From: Oscillospiraceae bacterium | GTDB lineage: Bacteria > Bacillota > Clostridia > Oscillospirales > Oscillospiraceae | Direction: 5' to 3' | Assembly (NCBI GenBank): GCA_031281255.1 | Contig: JAITFR010000043.1 | Span: 1-40,923, forward strand | Length of the DNA: 40,923 nucleotides | Shown here: positions 7,379-13,948 of the stretch, in pieces | Layout: every line of letters begins with the position of its first letter | Numbering within the stretch: position 1 is the stretch's first letter | Made by a program: the position numbers and the translations under genes | The notes under the pieces: generated by a model | The model's database searches: none | The model's input: only the letters and a program-made list of their open reading frames with translations | Told to the model about the DNA's origin: nothing

Positions 7379-7621
7379 ATGACAGTTGATTATAAACCAA
7401 GGGGAATATGTGCAAGAAATATCAAGTTTGATGTTGAGGATGGGATTATAAAATCAGTTGATTTTGATGGTGGATGTCCCGGTAATTTACTTGGAATATC
7501 AAAGTTAGTAGTAGGTCAAAAAGCCAGTGATATAATTGAGCAATTTGAAGGATTAAAGTGTGGTAATAAAGCAACCTCATGCCCTGACCAACTCGCAAAA
7601 GCACTAAAAGCGTATGTTTAA
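7379..7621 (+). CDS. TIGR03905 family TSCPD domain protein
   Basis: 80 residues. The name-giving motif appears as ATSCPDQLAKAL near the C-terminus, with further cysteines at GICARN, GGCPGN and LKCGNK. TSCPD domains also form the C-terminal part of some ribonucleotide reductases and are suspected to bind metal or nucleic acid; stand-alone members have no proven function. It follows glnS by 23 bp and precedes a terminator, so the two are probably one transcript. No clear Shine-Dalgarno beyond AAAGG about 13 nt upstream. Confidence 0.85.
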   Translation: MTVDYKPRGICARNIKFDVEDGIIKSVDFDGGCPGNLLGISKLVVGQKASDIIEQFEGLKCGNKATSCPDQLAKALKAYV

Positions 7622-7631
7622 TATAAAAGAA

Positions 7632-7673
7632 GCTGTTGCATTACACATGTTTTGCAACAGCCTCCCCTTTTTT
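7632..7673. terminator. Probable bidirectional terminator between the glnS unit and rpsR
   Basis: GCTGTTGC (7632-7639) pairs with GCAACAGC (7654-7661). On the plus strand CTCCCC then six T follow (7668-7673); on the minus strand the stem is followed by TTCTTTTAT. It lies between convergent units. Confidence 0.7.
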
Positions 7674-7706
7674 CACTCTATTTATTTATGTATTTTCAGT
7701 TAATCC

Positions 7707-7958
7707 TTAATCTGATACATACGGTAATAAAGCGATTTGACGTGCACGTTTAATTGCAATCATAAGACATCTTTGGTGTTTTGCACATACTCCTGTTGTT
7801 CTGCGTGGCAATATCTTGCTACGCTCTGATACACATTTACGAAGTCTGTTTACATCTTTATAGTCGATGTCTTGAACCTTGTCAGCACAAAACTGACATA
7901 CTTTTCTGCGTTTGTGCTTTTGTGGTCTTGAATCTCTGTCGTTTCTATCGTTTGTCAA
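7707..7958 (-). CDS. rpsR: 30S ribosomal protein S18
   Basis: 83 residues; core [24 protein letters not shown] and [10 protein letters not shown] are those of S18. Four cysteines (21, 24, 58, 64) are placed as in the zinc-binding (C+) form of S18, in contrast to the cysteine-free form. It is the last gene of the rpsF-ssb-rpsR unit, 20 bp after ssb. S18 pairs with S6 on the platform of the 30S subunit. Confidence 0.97.
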   Translation of the reverse strand: MTNDRNDRDSRPQKHKRRKVCQFCADKVQDIDYKDVNRLRKCVSERSKILPRRTTGVCAKHQRCLMIAIKRARQIALLPYVSD

Positions 7959-7978
7959 AACTTATTACTCCTTTTTAC

Positions 7979-8419
7979 TTAAAACGGAAGTTCTCCGTCA
8001 TCCATATCCAGCTCTGCAAAATCCGAGCTTTCTACCGGGGTGTTGTAAGCTTCAGAATAGTCGTCTTTAGAACCACTATCTTTACTTCCATCTCTGCTTT
8101 TTTTGCTCTCTGTGAAGTAAATATTATCTGCTACAACTTCTGCTTTTTTTCGTTTGTTGCCTTCTTTGTCCGTCCAATCACGAATTTGAAGTCTCCCTGT
8201 TAACGCCATCATTTGACCTTTTGCGAAATACCTTGATACAAACTGTGCTCTTTGTTGCCATGCTATGCAATCAATAAAGTCTGTTTGTCTTTCGCCGCCG
8301 TCTTTGGGTGTAAACCCTCTATCAACAGCAAGAGAGAATGATGCTACTGGTGTTCCTCCCGGGGTTTCGCGAAGTTCGGGGTCACGTGTGAGCCTGCCCA
8401 TTAGTACGATCTGATTCAT
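7979..8419 (-). CDS. ssb: Single-stranded DNA-binding protein
   Basis: 146 residues: an OB fold over about 1-105 (MNQIVLMGRLTRDPELR, then DFIDCIAWQQRA), a Ser/Asp/Lys-rich flexible linker, and the conserved acidic tip MDDGELPF that recruits replication and repair proteins. Placement between rpsF and rpsR is the classic Firmicutes order and ties SSB supply to ribosome synthesis. The gap to rpsF is 13 bp, with AAGGAGAAC before the ATG. Confidence 0.97.
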   Translation of the reverse strand: MNQIVLMGRLTRDPELRETPGGTPVASFSLAVDRGFTPKDGGERQTDFIDCIAWQQRAQFVSRYFAKGQMMALTGRLQIRDWTDKEGNKRKKAEVVADNIYFTESKKSRDGSKDSGSKDDYSEAYNTPVESSDFAELDMDDGELPF

Positions 8420-8432
8420 TATTTTGTTCTCC

Positions 8433-8726
8433 TTATTCTATGACAGTAATTAGCCAACGCATTATACCGTCTGTAATTTTGAGAACTCGGTCAAGCTCTG
8501 CCGGAAACTCCGGTGGTGATGTGAACTTGACGAGTACATAATACCCCTCGGGTTTGTCATTTATAAGATATGCTAATTTTTTCTTACCAATTGTGTCAAG
8601 TTCATCCACTGTGCCGCTCGTTTCGATAAGTGTTTTAAACTTCTCTACCATAGCTGCGATTTGTTCTTCGCCGATGTCAAGGTCAATGATATACATCAGC
8701 TCGTATTTTGCGGATTTCTTTGTCAT
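8433..8726 (-). CDS. rpsF: 30S ribosomal protein S6
   Basis: 97 residues with the S6 features YELMYIIDLDIGEEQIAA at the start, GKKKLAYLINDKPEGYYVL in the middle and a final beta strand. First gene of the S6-SSB-S18 unit. AAAGGAGGTG sits just upstream. The 5' leader is about 120 nt with three hairpins (see separate entry), fitting autogenous control by the S6:S18 complex. Confidence 0.97.
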   Translation of the reverse strand: MTKKSAKYELMYIIDLDIGEEQIAAMVEKFKTLIETSGTVDELDTIGKKKLAYLINDKPEGYYVLVKFTSPPEFPAELDRVLKITDGIMRWLITVIE

Positions 8727-8846
8727 GCCGGTTTCACCTCCTTTCGGTCTAAGCTCTCAGTTGTAGATTTTTTGTTATTGAGAGCTGTTTGGCCCCCGGT
8801 CGCGCCGGGAGCAAGGATATATTTTTTCTAAGGTTTTACCTTAGGC
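8727..8846 (-). promoter_or_regulatory. Structured leader of the rpsF-ssb-rpsR mRNA, candidate S6:S18-binding element
   Basis: Reading along the minus strand there are three hairpins. CTAAGG-5-CCTTAG (8844-8828) starts at the predicted mRNA 5' end. CCCGG-5-CCGGG (8809-8795) follows. AGCTCTCA/TGAGAGCT (8786-8779 with 8759-8752) has a 19-nt loop. The last is followed by unpaired ACCGAAAGG running into the ribosome binding site. A CCG trinucleotide beside a stem near the rpsF start is the hallmark described for the S6:S18 leader motif. The exact fold was not computed. Confidence 0.5.
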
Positions 8847-8850
8847 TTTG

Positions 8851-8878
8851 ATTATACAGTCATATTTTTTATTGTCAA
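8851..8878 (-). promoter_or_regulatory. Consensus SigA promoter of rpsF-ssb-rpsR
   Basis: On the minus strand TTGACA (8878-8873), a 16-bp spacer and TATAAT (8856-8851): both hexamers match consensus exactly. Predicted start about 8844-8846. Confidence 0.88.
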
Positions 8879-9051
8879 CAAGTTTTTATTGCAATTTCAG
8901 TGTTTTTAAAGGTCATTATACACAATTATTTGTAGATTCTGTGTATAATTAGTGTTACTTTTCTACATTTTAACATGGATATGTAGACACAAATGTGTAA
9001 AAAATAATTTAAAAATATATAAATCTTTTTTATTTTTAGGTAAAAAAGTAC
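8879..9051. other. AT-rich gap with inverted repeats downstream of the membrane-protein gene
   Basis: With the rpsF leader and promoter this makes a 325-bp gene-free stretch (8727-9051). It contains a perfect 10-bp inverted repeat ATTATACACA/TGTGTATAAT (8915-8924, 8940-8949), TCTACAT/ATGTAGA arms (8962-8968, 8981-8987) and ACAC/GTGT arms (8987-8998). No gene was seen. Confidence 0.5.
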
Positions 9052-9492
9052 TTACCATCTGCCAATGATTGATGAAAAGTTCATTAAAAATGTTACAAAA
9101 ACAATAACTGCAACACTGCTGACAAAAAACGAAGAGAATCTTAGTTTTTCCTTGTATTTATACTTATTATAGAAGTTTAACAACAGAGATAAAACACATG
9201 AACCTATAGCAACAATTAACAGAATATATGAAATATTTATTAGTGTTCTATCCCAACGAGCATTAGTTGCACCGGTTCCAAAAAATGAAGTGAAAAATAT
9301 CATATCTCTGCCCGGTGAAGCCTGGTCAACCATAACCCAAATAGTTGCTAAAAGTGCCCATGCCAGAAGTGCCAAAATCGTTGGCATTTTTGTTATAGCT
9401 TTGGCTTTTTTCTTTTTTGGTTTTTTATTACTGTTTTCTTCTTGACTAAGAACTTCTTTGATTACTTTGTAGTCTAAATTGTTATCTGCCAT
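9052..9492 (-). CDS. Small membrane protein of unknown function
   Basis: 146 residues. A charged head with a lysine cluster (KKPKKKKAKA, about 23-32) is followed by three hydrophobic segments (about 38-56, 85-105 and 121-140). No domain recognised. It begins 4 bp after the nucleotidyltransferase stop and its AAGGAGGAG lies in the end of that gene, so the two are cotranscribed and probably translationally coupled. The positive cluster before the first segment predicts an N-terminus inside the cell. A link to the sugar-nucleotide enzyme is inferred from the operon only. Confidence 0.75.
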   Translation of the reverse strand: MADNNLDYKVIKEVLSQEENSNKKPKKKKAKAITKMPTILALLAWALLATIWVMVDQASPGRDMIFFTSFFGTGATNARWDRTLINISYILLIVAIGSCVLSLLLNFYNKYKYKEKLRFSSFFVSSVAVIVFVTFLMNFSSIIGRW

Positions 9493-9496
9493 TTTA

Positions 9497-10252
9497 TTAC
9501 TCCTCCTTTAGCATTTCCTCAACAATTTTTAGTTGCTCTTTTGTGTTTACCCCTATTATATCATTTCCAAGATTTTTAAAGCATATTCCTATTTTTGCAC
9601 CTAAAGATTTCATTATAGCCGGTGCATCCGTTATATAGTACTCCCCTTGCGAGTTGTTATTCTTTAGCTTTTTTAATGCTTTTAATAGTTTTTGTGTGTC
9701 AAATACATATACTCCGGTGTTAAGCTCTGTAATTTTAAGTTCATCCGGTGTGCAGTCTTTTTCCTCAACAACATGTACAAAGTCGCCATCTTCATCTCGT
9801 ACAATTCTTCCAAATGACATATCAAGGTCTGATGTGCTGGTAAGTAGTGTGCAATCATTTTTATTTTCAAAATGCGTTTTTAACAATTCTTCATAAATAT
9901 TTCGTTTAATTGCAGGCATATCTCCATAACAAAGCAGCATTACTCCATTATGGTTTTCTAGTTCTTCTCTTGCTGCCATCACTGCATGACCGGTGCCTAG
10001 CTGTTCACTTTGCACAGCATATGTGTATCCACTAAAACGATCTACAATGCTGTCTTTTTTGTAGCCGACTACTATAATAATATCATCTTTTTCTATAAAC
10101 GATAAAGCTTCTAGTACATACCAAAGGAGTGGTTTTCCACAGGCTTCTCTCATAACTTTTGGCAAATCGCTTTTTTCTGAGTGAAGTCTTGTTCCTTTAC
10201 CTGCTGCAAGAACAACAGCTTTTATTTTTGATGTCATTATATCTTTTTTCAT
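9497..10252 (-). CDS. GlmU-like sugar-phosphate nucleotidyltransferase (pyrophosphorylase domain only)
   Basis: About 251 residues in one GT-A type nucleotidyltransferase domain. Seen are VVLAAGKGTRL with SDLPKVM after it, the uridine-site QSEQLGTGHAV, the metal-binding LLCYGDMPA and the late EYYITDAP. These are the marks of the GlmU N-terminal domain, which makes UDP-GlcNAc from GlcNAc-1-P and UTP. The C-terminal left-handed beta-helix acetyltransferase domain of GlmU is absent, so GlcN-1-P acetylation must be done elsewhere or the substrate differs. The start is ATG 10252; ATG 10237 (MTSKIKAVV) is also possible. Neither has a Shine-Dalgarno, and the -10 element is so close that a leaderless mRNA is likely. 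Confidence 0.83.
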   Translation of the reverse strand: MKKDIMTSKIKAVVLAAGKGTRLHSEKSDLPKVMREACGKPLLWYVLEALSFIEKDDIIIVVGYKKDSIVDRFSGYTYAVQSEQLGTGHAVMAAREELENHNGVMLLCYGDMPAIKRNIYEELLKTHFENKNDCTLLTSTSDLDMSFGRIVRDEDGDFVHVVEEKDCTPDELKITELNTGVYVFDTQKLLKALKKLKNNNSQGEYYITDAPAIMKSLGAKIGICFKNLGNDIIGVNTKEQLKIVEEMLKEE

Positions 10253-10257
10253 TCTTG

Positions 10258-10269
10258 TATTGTACAATA
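10258..10269. promoter_or_regulatory. Symmetrical -10 palindrome shared by divergent genes
   Basis: TATTGTACAATA is a perfect 12-bp palindrome containing TACAAT on both strands (plus 10263-10268, minus 10264-10259). A start 7 nt beyond each -10 falls on or next to the first base of ATG 10276 (plus) and ATG 10252 (minus). The -35 regions lie inside the opposite genes and are poor matches. It may also be an operator. Confidence 0.45.
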
Positions 10270-10275
10270 TGTTTT

Positions 10276-11136
10276 ATGAAAATGCAATTTAACCGTTACA
10301 GAAATCTTGAAAAATATAAGGAAGATGTACTTTCACTTCTGCTTGAAAAAGAGGCTGAAAATAATTTACCTATTAGCATAATCTCTAACACTGACCCCTC
10401 TGATACCTCCGAGTGGCTTATGAGCACTATAACTGATGAGTTTGGTACGATTCAACTCACAGCTCTTTGTACAAAACCGTTTAACATTGTTCTTTCTGCT
10501 CCCACAGATGAGTATAATAGTGACTGTATTAAGTTTTTGACTGATGAATTATCACGTATTAATTTTGCACCTCCCGGAGTTTTTGCGAAAACAAAACTAG
10601 CTCGTGATTTTACTGATAATTTTTTACAAAATATTTCAAAACCTATGCAGCAAAAAAAACGCATTCTATCAATGGTTTTAATGAGGCTTGATAAGCTTAA
10701 TGCTTATGAAAAAGCTTTGGGTTCAAGCAGATTACTTACAGAAGATGATTTATCTTATGTTCCACTTTGGGAGCAGGCTTTTTGTGTTGATTGCCACCTA
10801 CCTGCGTTTTCTCTTGCAGATAATCAGGAACGTATCAAAACACGGATTGATAAAAATACGCATTTTATCTGGGTTGACAAAGTGCCGGTTGCTCAGGCTG
10901 TTCATGGGCGTGACACTCCAAATGGTGCGGTGATAACTTGGGTGTACACTCCACCACTTTTTCGTGGTCGAGGATATGCAACATCAGTTGTTGCAGAGCT
11001 TTCACAGTCACGGTTAAATAATGGCAAGAAGTTTTGCTGTTTGTTTGCTGATGCAAACAACCCTGCCTCACGTAGCATTTACCGTAAGCTTGGCTACTAC
11101 GATGTTGATTATTATGAGCAGATTGAGTATGTGTGA
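10276..11136 (+). CDS. GNAT family N-acetyltransferase
   Basis: About 286 residues. The C-terminal half is a GNAT domain: acetyl-CoA motif A at FRGRGYATSVVAELS and the late NPASRSIYRKLGYYDVDYY. The N-terminal half is of GNAT-like length but degenerate, as in the tandem-GNAT acetyltransferases of Firmicutes. Substrate unknown. ATG 10276 is preferred (MKMQFNRY); the frame is open further upstream but runs through the opposite gene. There is no Shine-Dalgarno. Only 23 bp separate it from the divergent nucleotidyltransferase start. A seven-G run follows the stop codon. Confidence 0.85.
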   Translation: MKMQFNRYRNLEKYKEDVLSLLLEKEAENNLPISIISNTDPSDTSEWLMSTITDEFGTIQLTALCTKPFNIVLSAPTDEYNSDCIKFLTDELSRINFAPPGVFAKTKLARDFTDNFLQNISKPMQQKKRILSMVLMRLDKLNAYEKALGSSRLLTEDDLSYVPLWEQAFCVDCHLPAFSLADNQERIKTRIDKNTHFIWVDKVPVAQAVHGRDTPNGAVITWVYTPPLFRGRGYATSVVAELSQSRLNNGKKFCCLFADANNPASRSIYRKLGYYDVDYYEQIEYV

Positions 11137-11443
11137 GAGGGGGGGTTGCAAAAACCAAACAAAAACAACTATTTATCAAAAATATTTCCTGTGAAAATAA
11201 TGTAGAAAACGTAGAAAAATAGTGTGAGTTTTCTACATTTTGCGTTTACTGTAAATATTAAGAACCTCGAACCCACTCTGCCCCAATGGGGATTACTTTT
11301 TTTATCTACATTTTAGACCTCTCAAACGTGTATTGATTTGTAGAAAAGCTTTGTGGTAGGGTACAGCTACAAACAGCTGCAAATATATGTTTTGCTTGAA
11401 AAAACAATAAAATAACTATATAATCAGAAAGGAAACACAAGCA
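11137..11443. other. Gene-free region upstream of the Rpn gene
   Basis: About 307 bp. It contains a G7 run (11139-11145), a perfect 12-bp inverted repeat AATGTAGAAAAC/GTTTTCTACATT (11199-11210, 11228-11239), a small CCCC-AAT-GGGG hairpin (11281-11291) followed by a T run, TCTACAT (11305-11311), TTGTAGA (11338-11344), two adjacent direct repeats ACAGCTRCAA (11363-11372, 11373-11382) and then the promoter. No gene seen. Confidence 0.6.
11396..11424 (+). promoter_or_regulatory. SigA promoter of the Rpn gene
   Basis: TTGAAA (11396-11401), 17-bp spacer, TATAAT (11419-11424). The leader of about 13 nt holds AGAAAGGAAAC. The two ACAGCTRCAA direct repeats end 13 bp before the -35, a natural place for a regulator. 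Confidence 0.75.
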
Positions 11444-12454
11444 ATGGCAATTTTACCACTTCATGAAGATATTCTTCCGATGTCGGAGGATTATGTTCTA
11501 AAATCAGTCCTAACGCACCCGGAAGCAAAACCCGCACTAATGGATTTAGTATCAACATTTATTCATCGCAAAGTCACAGATGTAGAAATACGCAATAACG
11601 AGTTACATTCTATTTCCACAGAAGAAAAGAATGTACGATTAGATTTAAACTGTGTTATTGATGACGGTTCACAAGTAGATGTTGAAATGCAAGGCTCTAG
11701 ACTAGCAGGTCTTGATGGCGGGCGTAAGATGTTAGTCAATAAATCAGTTTATTATCTAACAGACTTACATTCATCACAAAAATCAAAAGGCGTAGAGTAT
11801 GACAATCTCGTGCGTACTTACCAGATAACATTCTGTATGCAAAACATTTTCACAAAAAAAGAATACATTTCGGAAGCATCTTTACGCACAGAAGACGGAA
11901 CACAAATTAGTGACCAAATACACTTAACTATAATAGAACTTGGTAAACTTGATGATGTATTAAGCAAACCGGTAGATGAGATGTCTCCAATAGAGATGTG
12001 GTCAACATTTTTAAGATATTCAGGAGACCGATCAAAACGTGATATAATAAACAAGGTTTTGGAAAAGAAGGGAGAGATAGGAATGGCAGGATCATTATTA
12101 GCTTCAATAAGTCAGGATGACCGTATGCGAGCAATAAATATGAGTCGACGCAAATGGCAAACAGATCATGATAGTAATCGACTTTTCTATGAACGCGAGT
12201 TAAAAATAGCAAAAGAAAAGCTCGCTGAGAAAGATGCAGAGCTTGCTGGCTCGAAAGCAGAGCTTGCTGAGAAAGATGCCGAGCTTGCTGGCTCGAAAGC
12301 AGAGCTTGCTGAGAAAGATGCCGAGCTTGCTGGCTCGAAAGCAGAGCTTTTAGAGAAAGACGCCGAGCTTGCTGGCTCAAAAGCAGAATTAATTGATACA
12401 AAAACAGAGCTTATAGAACTTCATAAACAAATAGCTGAATTACAAAACCAATAA
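11444..12454 (+). CDS. Rpn family (TIGR01784) PD-(D/E)XK nuclease / transposase-like protein
   Basis: 336 residues. The N-terminal 200 form the Rpn / PD-(D/E)XK transposase domain: SEDYVLKSVLTHPEAKPAL at the start, then the catalytic core with Asp66 (RLDLNCVI) and the E-x-Q pair Glu80/Gln82 (DVEMQG), so the site looks intact. After about residue 213 comes a charged coiled coil with four copies of a 14-residue unit (LAEKDAELAGSKAE, residues 260-315). Rpn proteins in E. coli are DNA endonucleases that promote recombination and act in phage defence, and are held in check by a short protein made from the 3' end of the same gene. A fitting internal start exists here at 12083. Good promoter and ribosome binding site (AAAGGAAAC). 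No terminal inverted repeats were found, so it does not look like a current insertion sequence. Confidence 0.88.
   Translation: MAILPLHEDILPMSEDYVLKSVLTHPEAKPALMDLVSTFIHRKVTDVEIRNNELHSISTEEKNVRLDLNCVIDDGSQVDVEMQGSRLAGLDGGRKMLVNKSVYYLTDLHSSQKSKGVEYDNLVRTYQITFCMQNIFTKKEYISEASLRTEDGTQISDQIHLTIIELGKLDDVLSKPVDEMSPIEMWSTFLRYSGDRSKRDIINKVLEKKGEIGMAGSLLASISQDDRMRAINMSRRKWQTDHDSNRLFYERELKIAKEKLAEKDAELAGSKAELAEKDAELAGSKAELAEKDAELAGSKAELLEKDAELAGSKAELIDTKTELIELHKQIAELQNQ
12040..12048 (+). promoter_or_regulatory. Candidate internal promoter inside the Rpn gene
   Basis: An extended -10, TG-A-TATAAT (12040-12048), inside the coding region. The predicted start near 12055 gives a leader of about 28 nt to ATG 12083. 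The -35 match is poor, as is usual with extended -10 promoters. In AT-rich DNA a TATAAT can occur by chance. Confidence 0.4.
12083..12454 (+). CDS. Candidate internal gene: short Rpn form (C-terminal 123 residues)
   Basis: ATG 12083 is in frame with the long protein (its Met214) and has GGGAGAG (12070-12076) about 6-8 nt upstream, a better ribosome binding site than chance would usually give within a gene. Together with the extended -10 at 12040-12048 this would yield a separate protein with no nuclease domain, starting MAGSLLASISQDDRMR and carrying all four 14-residue repeats. By analogy with E. coli RpnS it would bind the long form and block its nuclease. This is inferred from position and signals; expression is not shown. 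Confidence 0.45.
   Translation: MAGSLLASISQDDRMRAINMSRRKWQTDHDSNRLFYERELKIAKEKLAEKDAELAGSKAELAEKDAELAGSKAELAEKDAELAGSKAELLEKDAELAGSKAELIDTKTELIELHKQIAELQNQ
12221..12388 (+). repeat. Four tandem 42-bp repeats inside the Rpn gene
   Basis: Units at 12221-12262, 12263-12304, 12305-12346 and 12347-12388. Units 2 and 3 are identical; unit 1 differs at two bases and unit 4 at several. Each encodes LAEKDAELAGSKAE or a near match, two coiled-coil heptads. Because 42 is a multiple of 3, gain or loss of units keeps the frame. Confidence 0.95.
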
Positions 12455-12764
12455 GAAGCAAAAATCTCAAAGTCATAACTAAGCTTCAATATTGGTTCTT
12501 AGTTGCATTGGATAATCAGATGTGAAATCAAGGAATAAACCCCAGTACTGTTACTACACATTTCAAAAAAATATAAACCGGATGCATCAACCATAAACCC
12601 ACCCACCAAAATTGCTACAAGAATTTGCACAATCTTGTATCAATTTTGTTTTGGATGTGATAGTATTGTAAGGGTAAATTGTAATATGTAGATGATTTAC
12701 AACTTACACCCCCTCAAATTCAGACTTTTCACACTTTAGTGTAATCAAAGGAGGGGAATTAATT
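12455..12764. other. Gene-free region before comEA
   Basis: About 310 bp without a plausible gene. It contains an ATGTAGA site (12686-12692), a run of CCCCC (12709-12713), the short palindrome ACACTTTAGTGT (12731-12742) and the comEA ribosome binding site AAGGAGGGG (12748-12756). No clear terminator for the Rpn gene and no strong -35/-10 pair was recognised. Confidence 0.5.
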
Positions 12765-13250
12765 ATGAGACTAAGACGTTTAGAACTCACAATCATCGCA
12801 TTAACACTTGCATTTATTTGTTTTATGGGAGGATATTTTACAGGCAGAAACCAAAACTCAGTGAATGTAATGGCAGTACACGGACAAACAAATGATACAC
12901 AAAGCGGATTGACAATTACAACACAAAACAATACGCAAGCTGAACAGCAAAGCAAAAACACAGAAAACCAAACAACAGCAAACACCAACGAACACCATGT
13001 AAACAACAATCAAACGGAGCAAGGTACTAATACCGGGTTAGCAAAAGGTGGAGATGGAAAAATTAACATTAACCTTGCCACACAAGGGGAACTGACTGAT
13101 TTACCGGGGATTGGTGCAACACTGGCAACACGAATAGTTGATTATAGACGGCAACACGGAGATTTTCAAACAATAGAAGAGTTAAGGCAGGTATCAGGTA
13201 TTGGTGAAAAAAGATATGAAGCAATTAGTGACCTGATAACTGTAGGATAA
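12765..13250 (+). CDS. comEA: ComEA-type helix-hairpin-helix DNA-binding protein
   Basis: 161 residues: an N-terminal membrane anchor (about 7-25, LTIIALTLAFICFMGGYF), a Gln/Asn/Thr-rich linker (about 29-95), and a C-terminal double HhH domain (ININLATQGELTDLPGIGAT, then FQTIEELRQVSGIG). ComEA pulls transforming DNA through the cell wall to the ComEC channel. The SLBB domain found in many ComEA proteins is missing and replaced by the low-complexity linker. No comEC or comEB is in the window. It begins 9 nt after AAGGAGGGG and is followed after 20 bp by the two-component genes, probably cotranscribed. Confidence 0.88.
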   Translation: MRLRRLELTIIALTLAFICFMGGYFTGRNQNSVNVMAVHGQTNDTQSGLTITTQNNTQAEQQSKNTENQTTANTNEHHVNNNQTEQGTNTGLAKGGDGKININLATQGELTDLPGIGATLATRIVDYRRQHGDFQTIEELRQVSGIGEKRYEAISDLITVG

Positions 13251-13270
13251 TATTCACAAGGAACATATAT

Positions 13271-13948
13271 ATGAAAATATTAGTAGTTGATGACGAAAAA
13301 CTTTTAGTAAAAGGTATAAAGTTTAACCTTGAAAATGAAGGCTATCAAGTTGATACTGCTTATGATGGGTATGAAGCTGTTGAACTTGCACGAAGCGGCA
13401 GTTATGATTTAATTATACTTGATGTTATGATGCCGGAGCTTGACGGGCTTGAAGCATGTATGCGTATACGTGATTTTTCAACTATACCAATAATAATGCT
13501 AACTGCACGTAGTGAGGATATGGATAAAGTTATTGGATTTGAGCATGGAGCTGATGACTATATCACAAAACCTTTTAATATTTTAGAACTTAAAGCTCGC
13601 ATTAGAGCTTTACTAAGACGTAGTGCTCTGGTGAGCAGTGTAACCGGAGCAACCCTTACAATTGGCGATGTAATCATAGACACTGAGAAACGTATTGTGT
13701 TAAAAAATGACAAACAAATAGAACTCACTGTGAAAGAGTTTGACGTTTTTGAACTTTTAGCAAAAACACCGGGTCGTGTATACAGTAGGGAAAATTTGCT
13801 TAACATAGTCTGGGGATATGAGCATCATGGGGACATAAGAACTGTAGATGTCCATATTCGCAGGCTTAGAGAAAAGTTAGAAGAAGACCCTGCTCAACCC
13901 GATTATATAATGACTAAGTGGGGAGTTGGTTATTATATCAGGGGGTAA
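13271..13948 (+). CDS. OmpR/PhoB family response regulator
   Basis: 225 residues: a receiver domain (about 1-120) with the acidic pair Asp7/Asp8, phosphoacceptor Asp51 in LIILDVMMPELDG, conserved Thr and Lys in MLTAR and ITKPF, and a C-terminal winged helix (about 130-225, with VYSRENLLNIVWGYE and RTVDVHIRRLREKLEE). It overlaps the kinase gene downstream by 23 bp, so the two form a co-translated pair. Closest in layout to PhoP/WalR/YycF-type regulators, but target genes cannot be read from the sequence. Confidence 0.95.
   Translation: MKILVVDDEKLLVKGIKFNLENEGYQVDTAYDGYEAVELARSGSYDLIILDVMMPELDGLEACMRIRDFSTIPIIMLTARSEDMDKVIGFEHGADDYITKPFNILELKARIRALLRRSALVSSVTGATLTIGDVIIDTEKRIVLKNDKQIELTVKEFDVFELLAKTPGRVYSRENLLNIVWGYEHHGDIRTVDVHIRRLREKLEEDPAQPDYIMTKWGVGYYIRG

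Noticed and set aside
11281-11300. Terminator of the GNAT gene (CCCC-AAT-GGGG then T run)
   Set aside because: The stem is only 4 bp and lies about 145 bp after the stop; too weak to call.
12221-12388. CRISPR-like array
   Set aside because: The units abut with no spacers and are in frame inside a protein-coding region; they are protein repeats.
11928-12401. 157-residue open frame on the minus strand across the Rpn repeats
   Set aside because: It is the antisense shadow of the repeat-rich Rpn gene, with no ribosome binding site and a low-complexity translation.
11444-12454. Active insertion sequence
   Set aside because: The protein belongs to a transposase-like family, but no flanking terminal inverted repeats or target duplication were found; it looks like a stationary Rpn gene.
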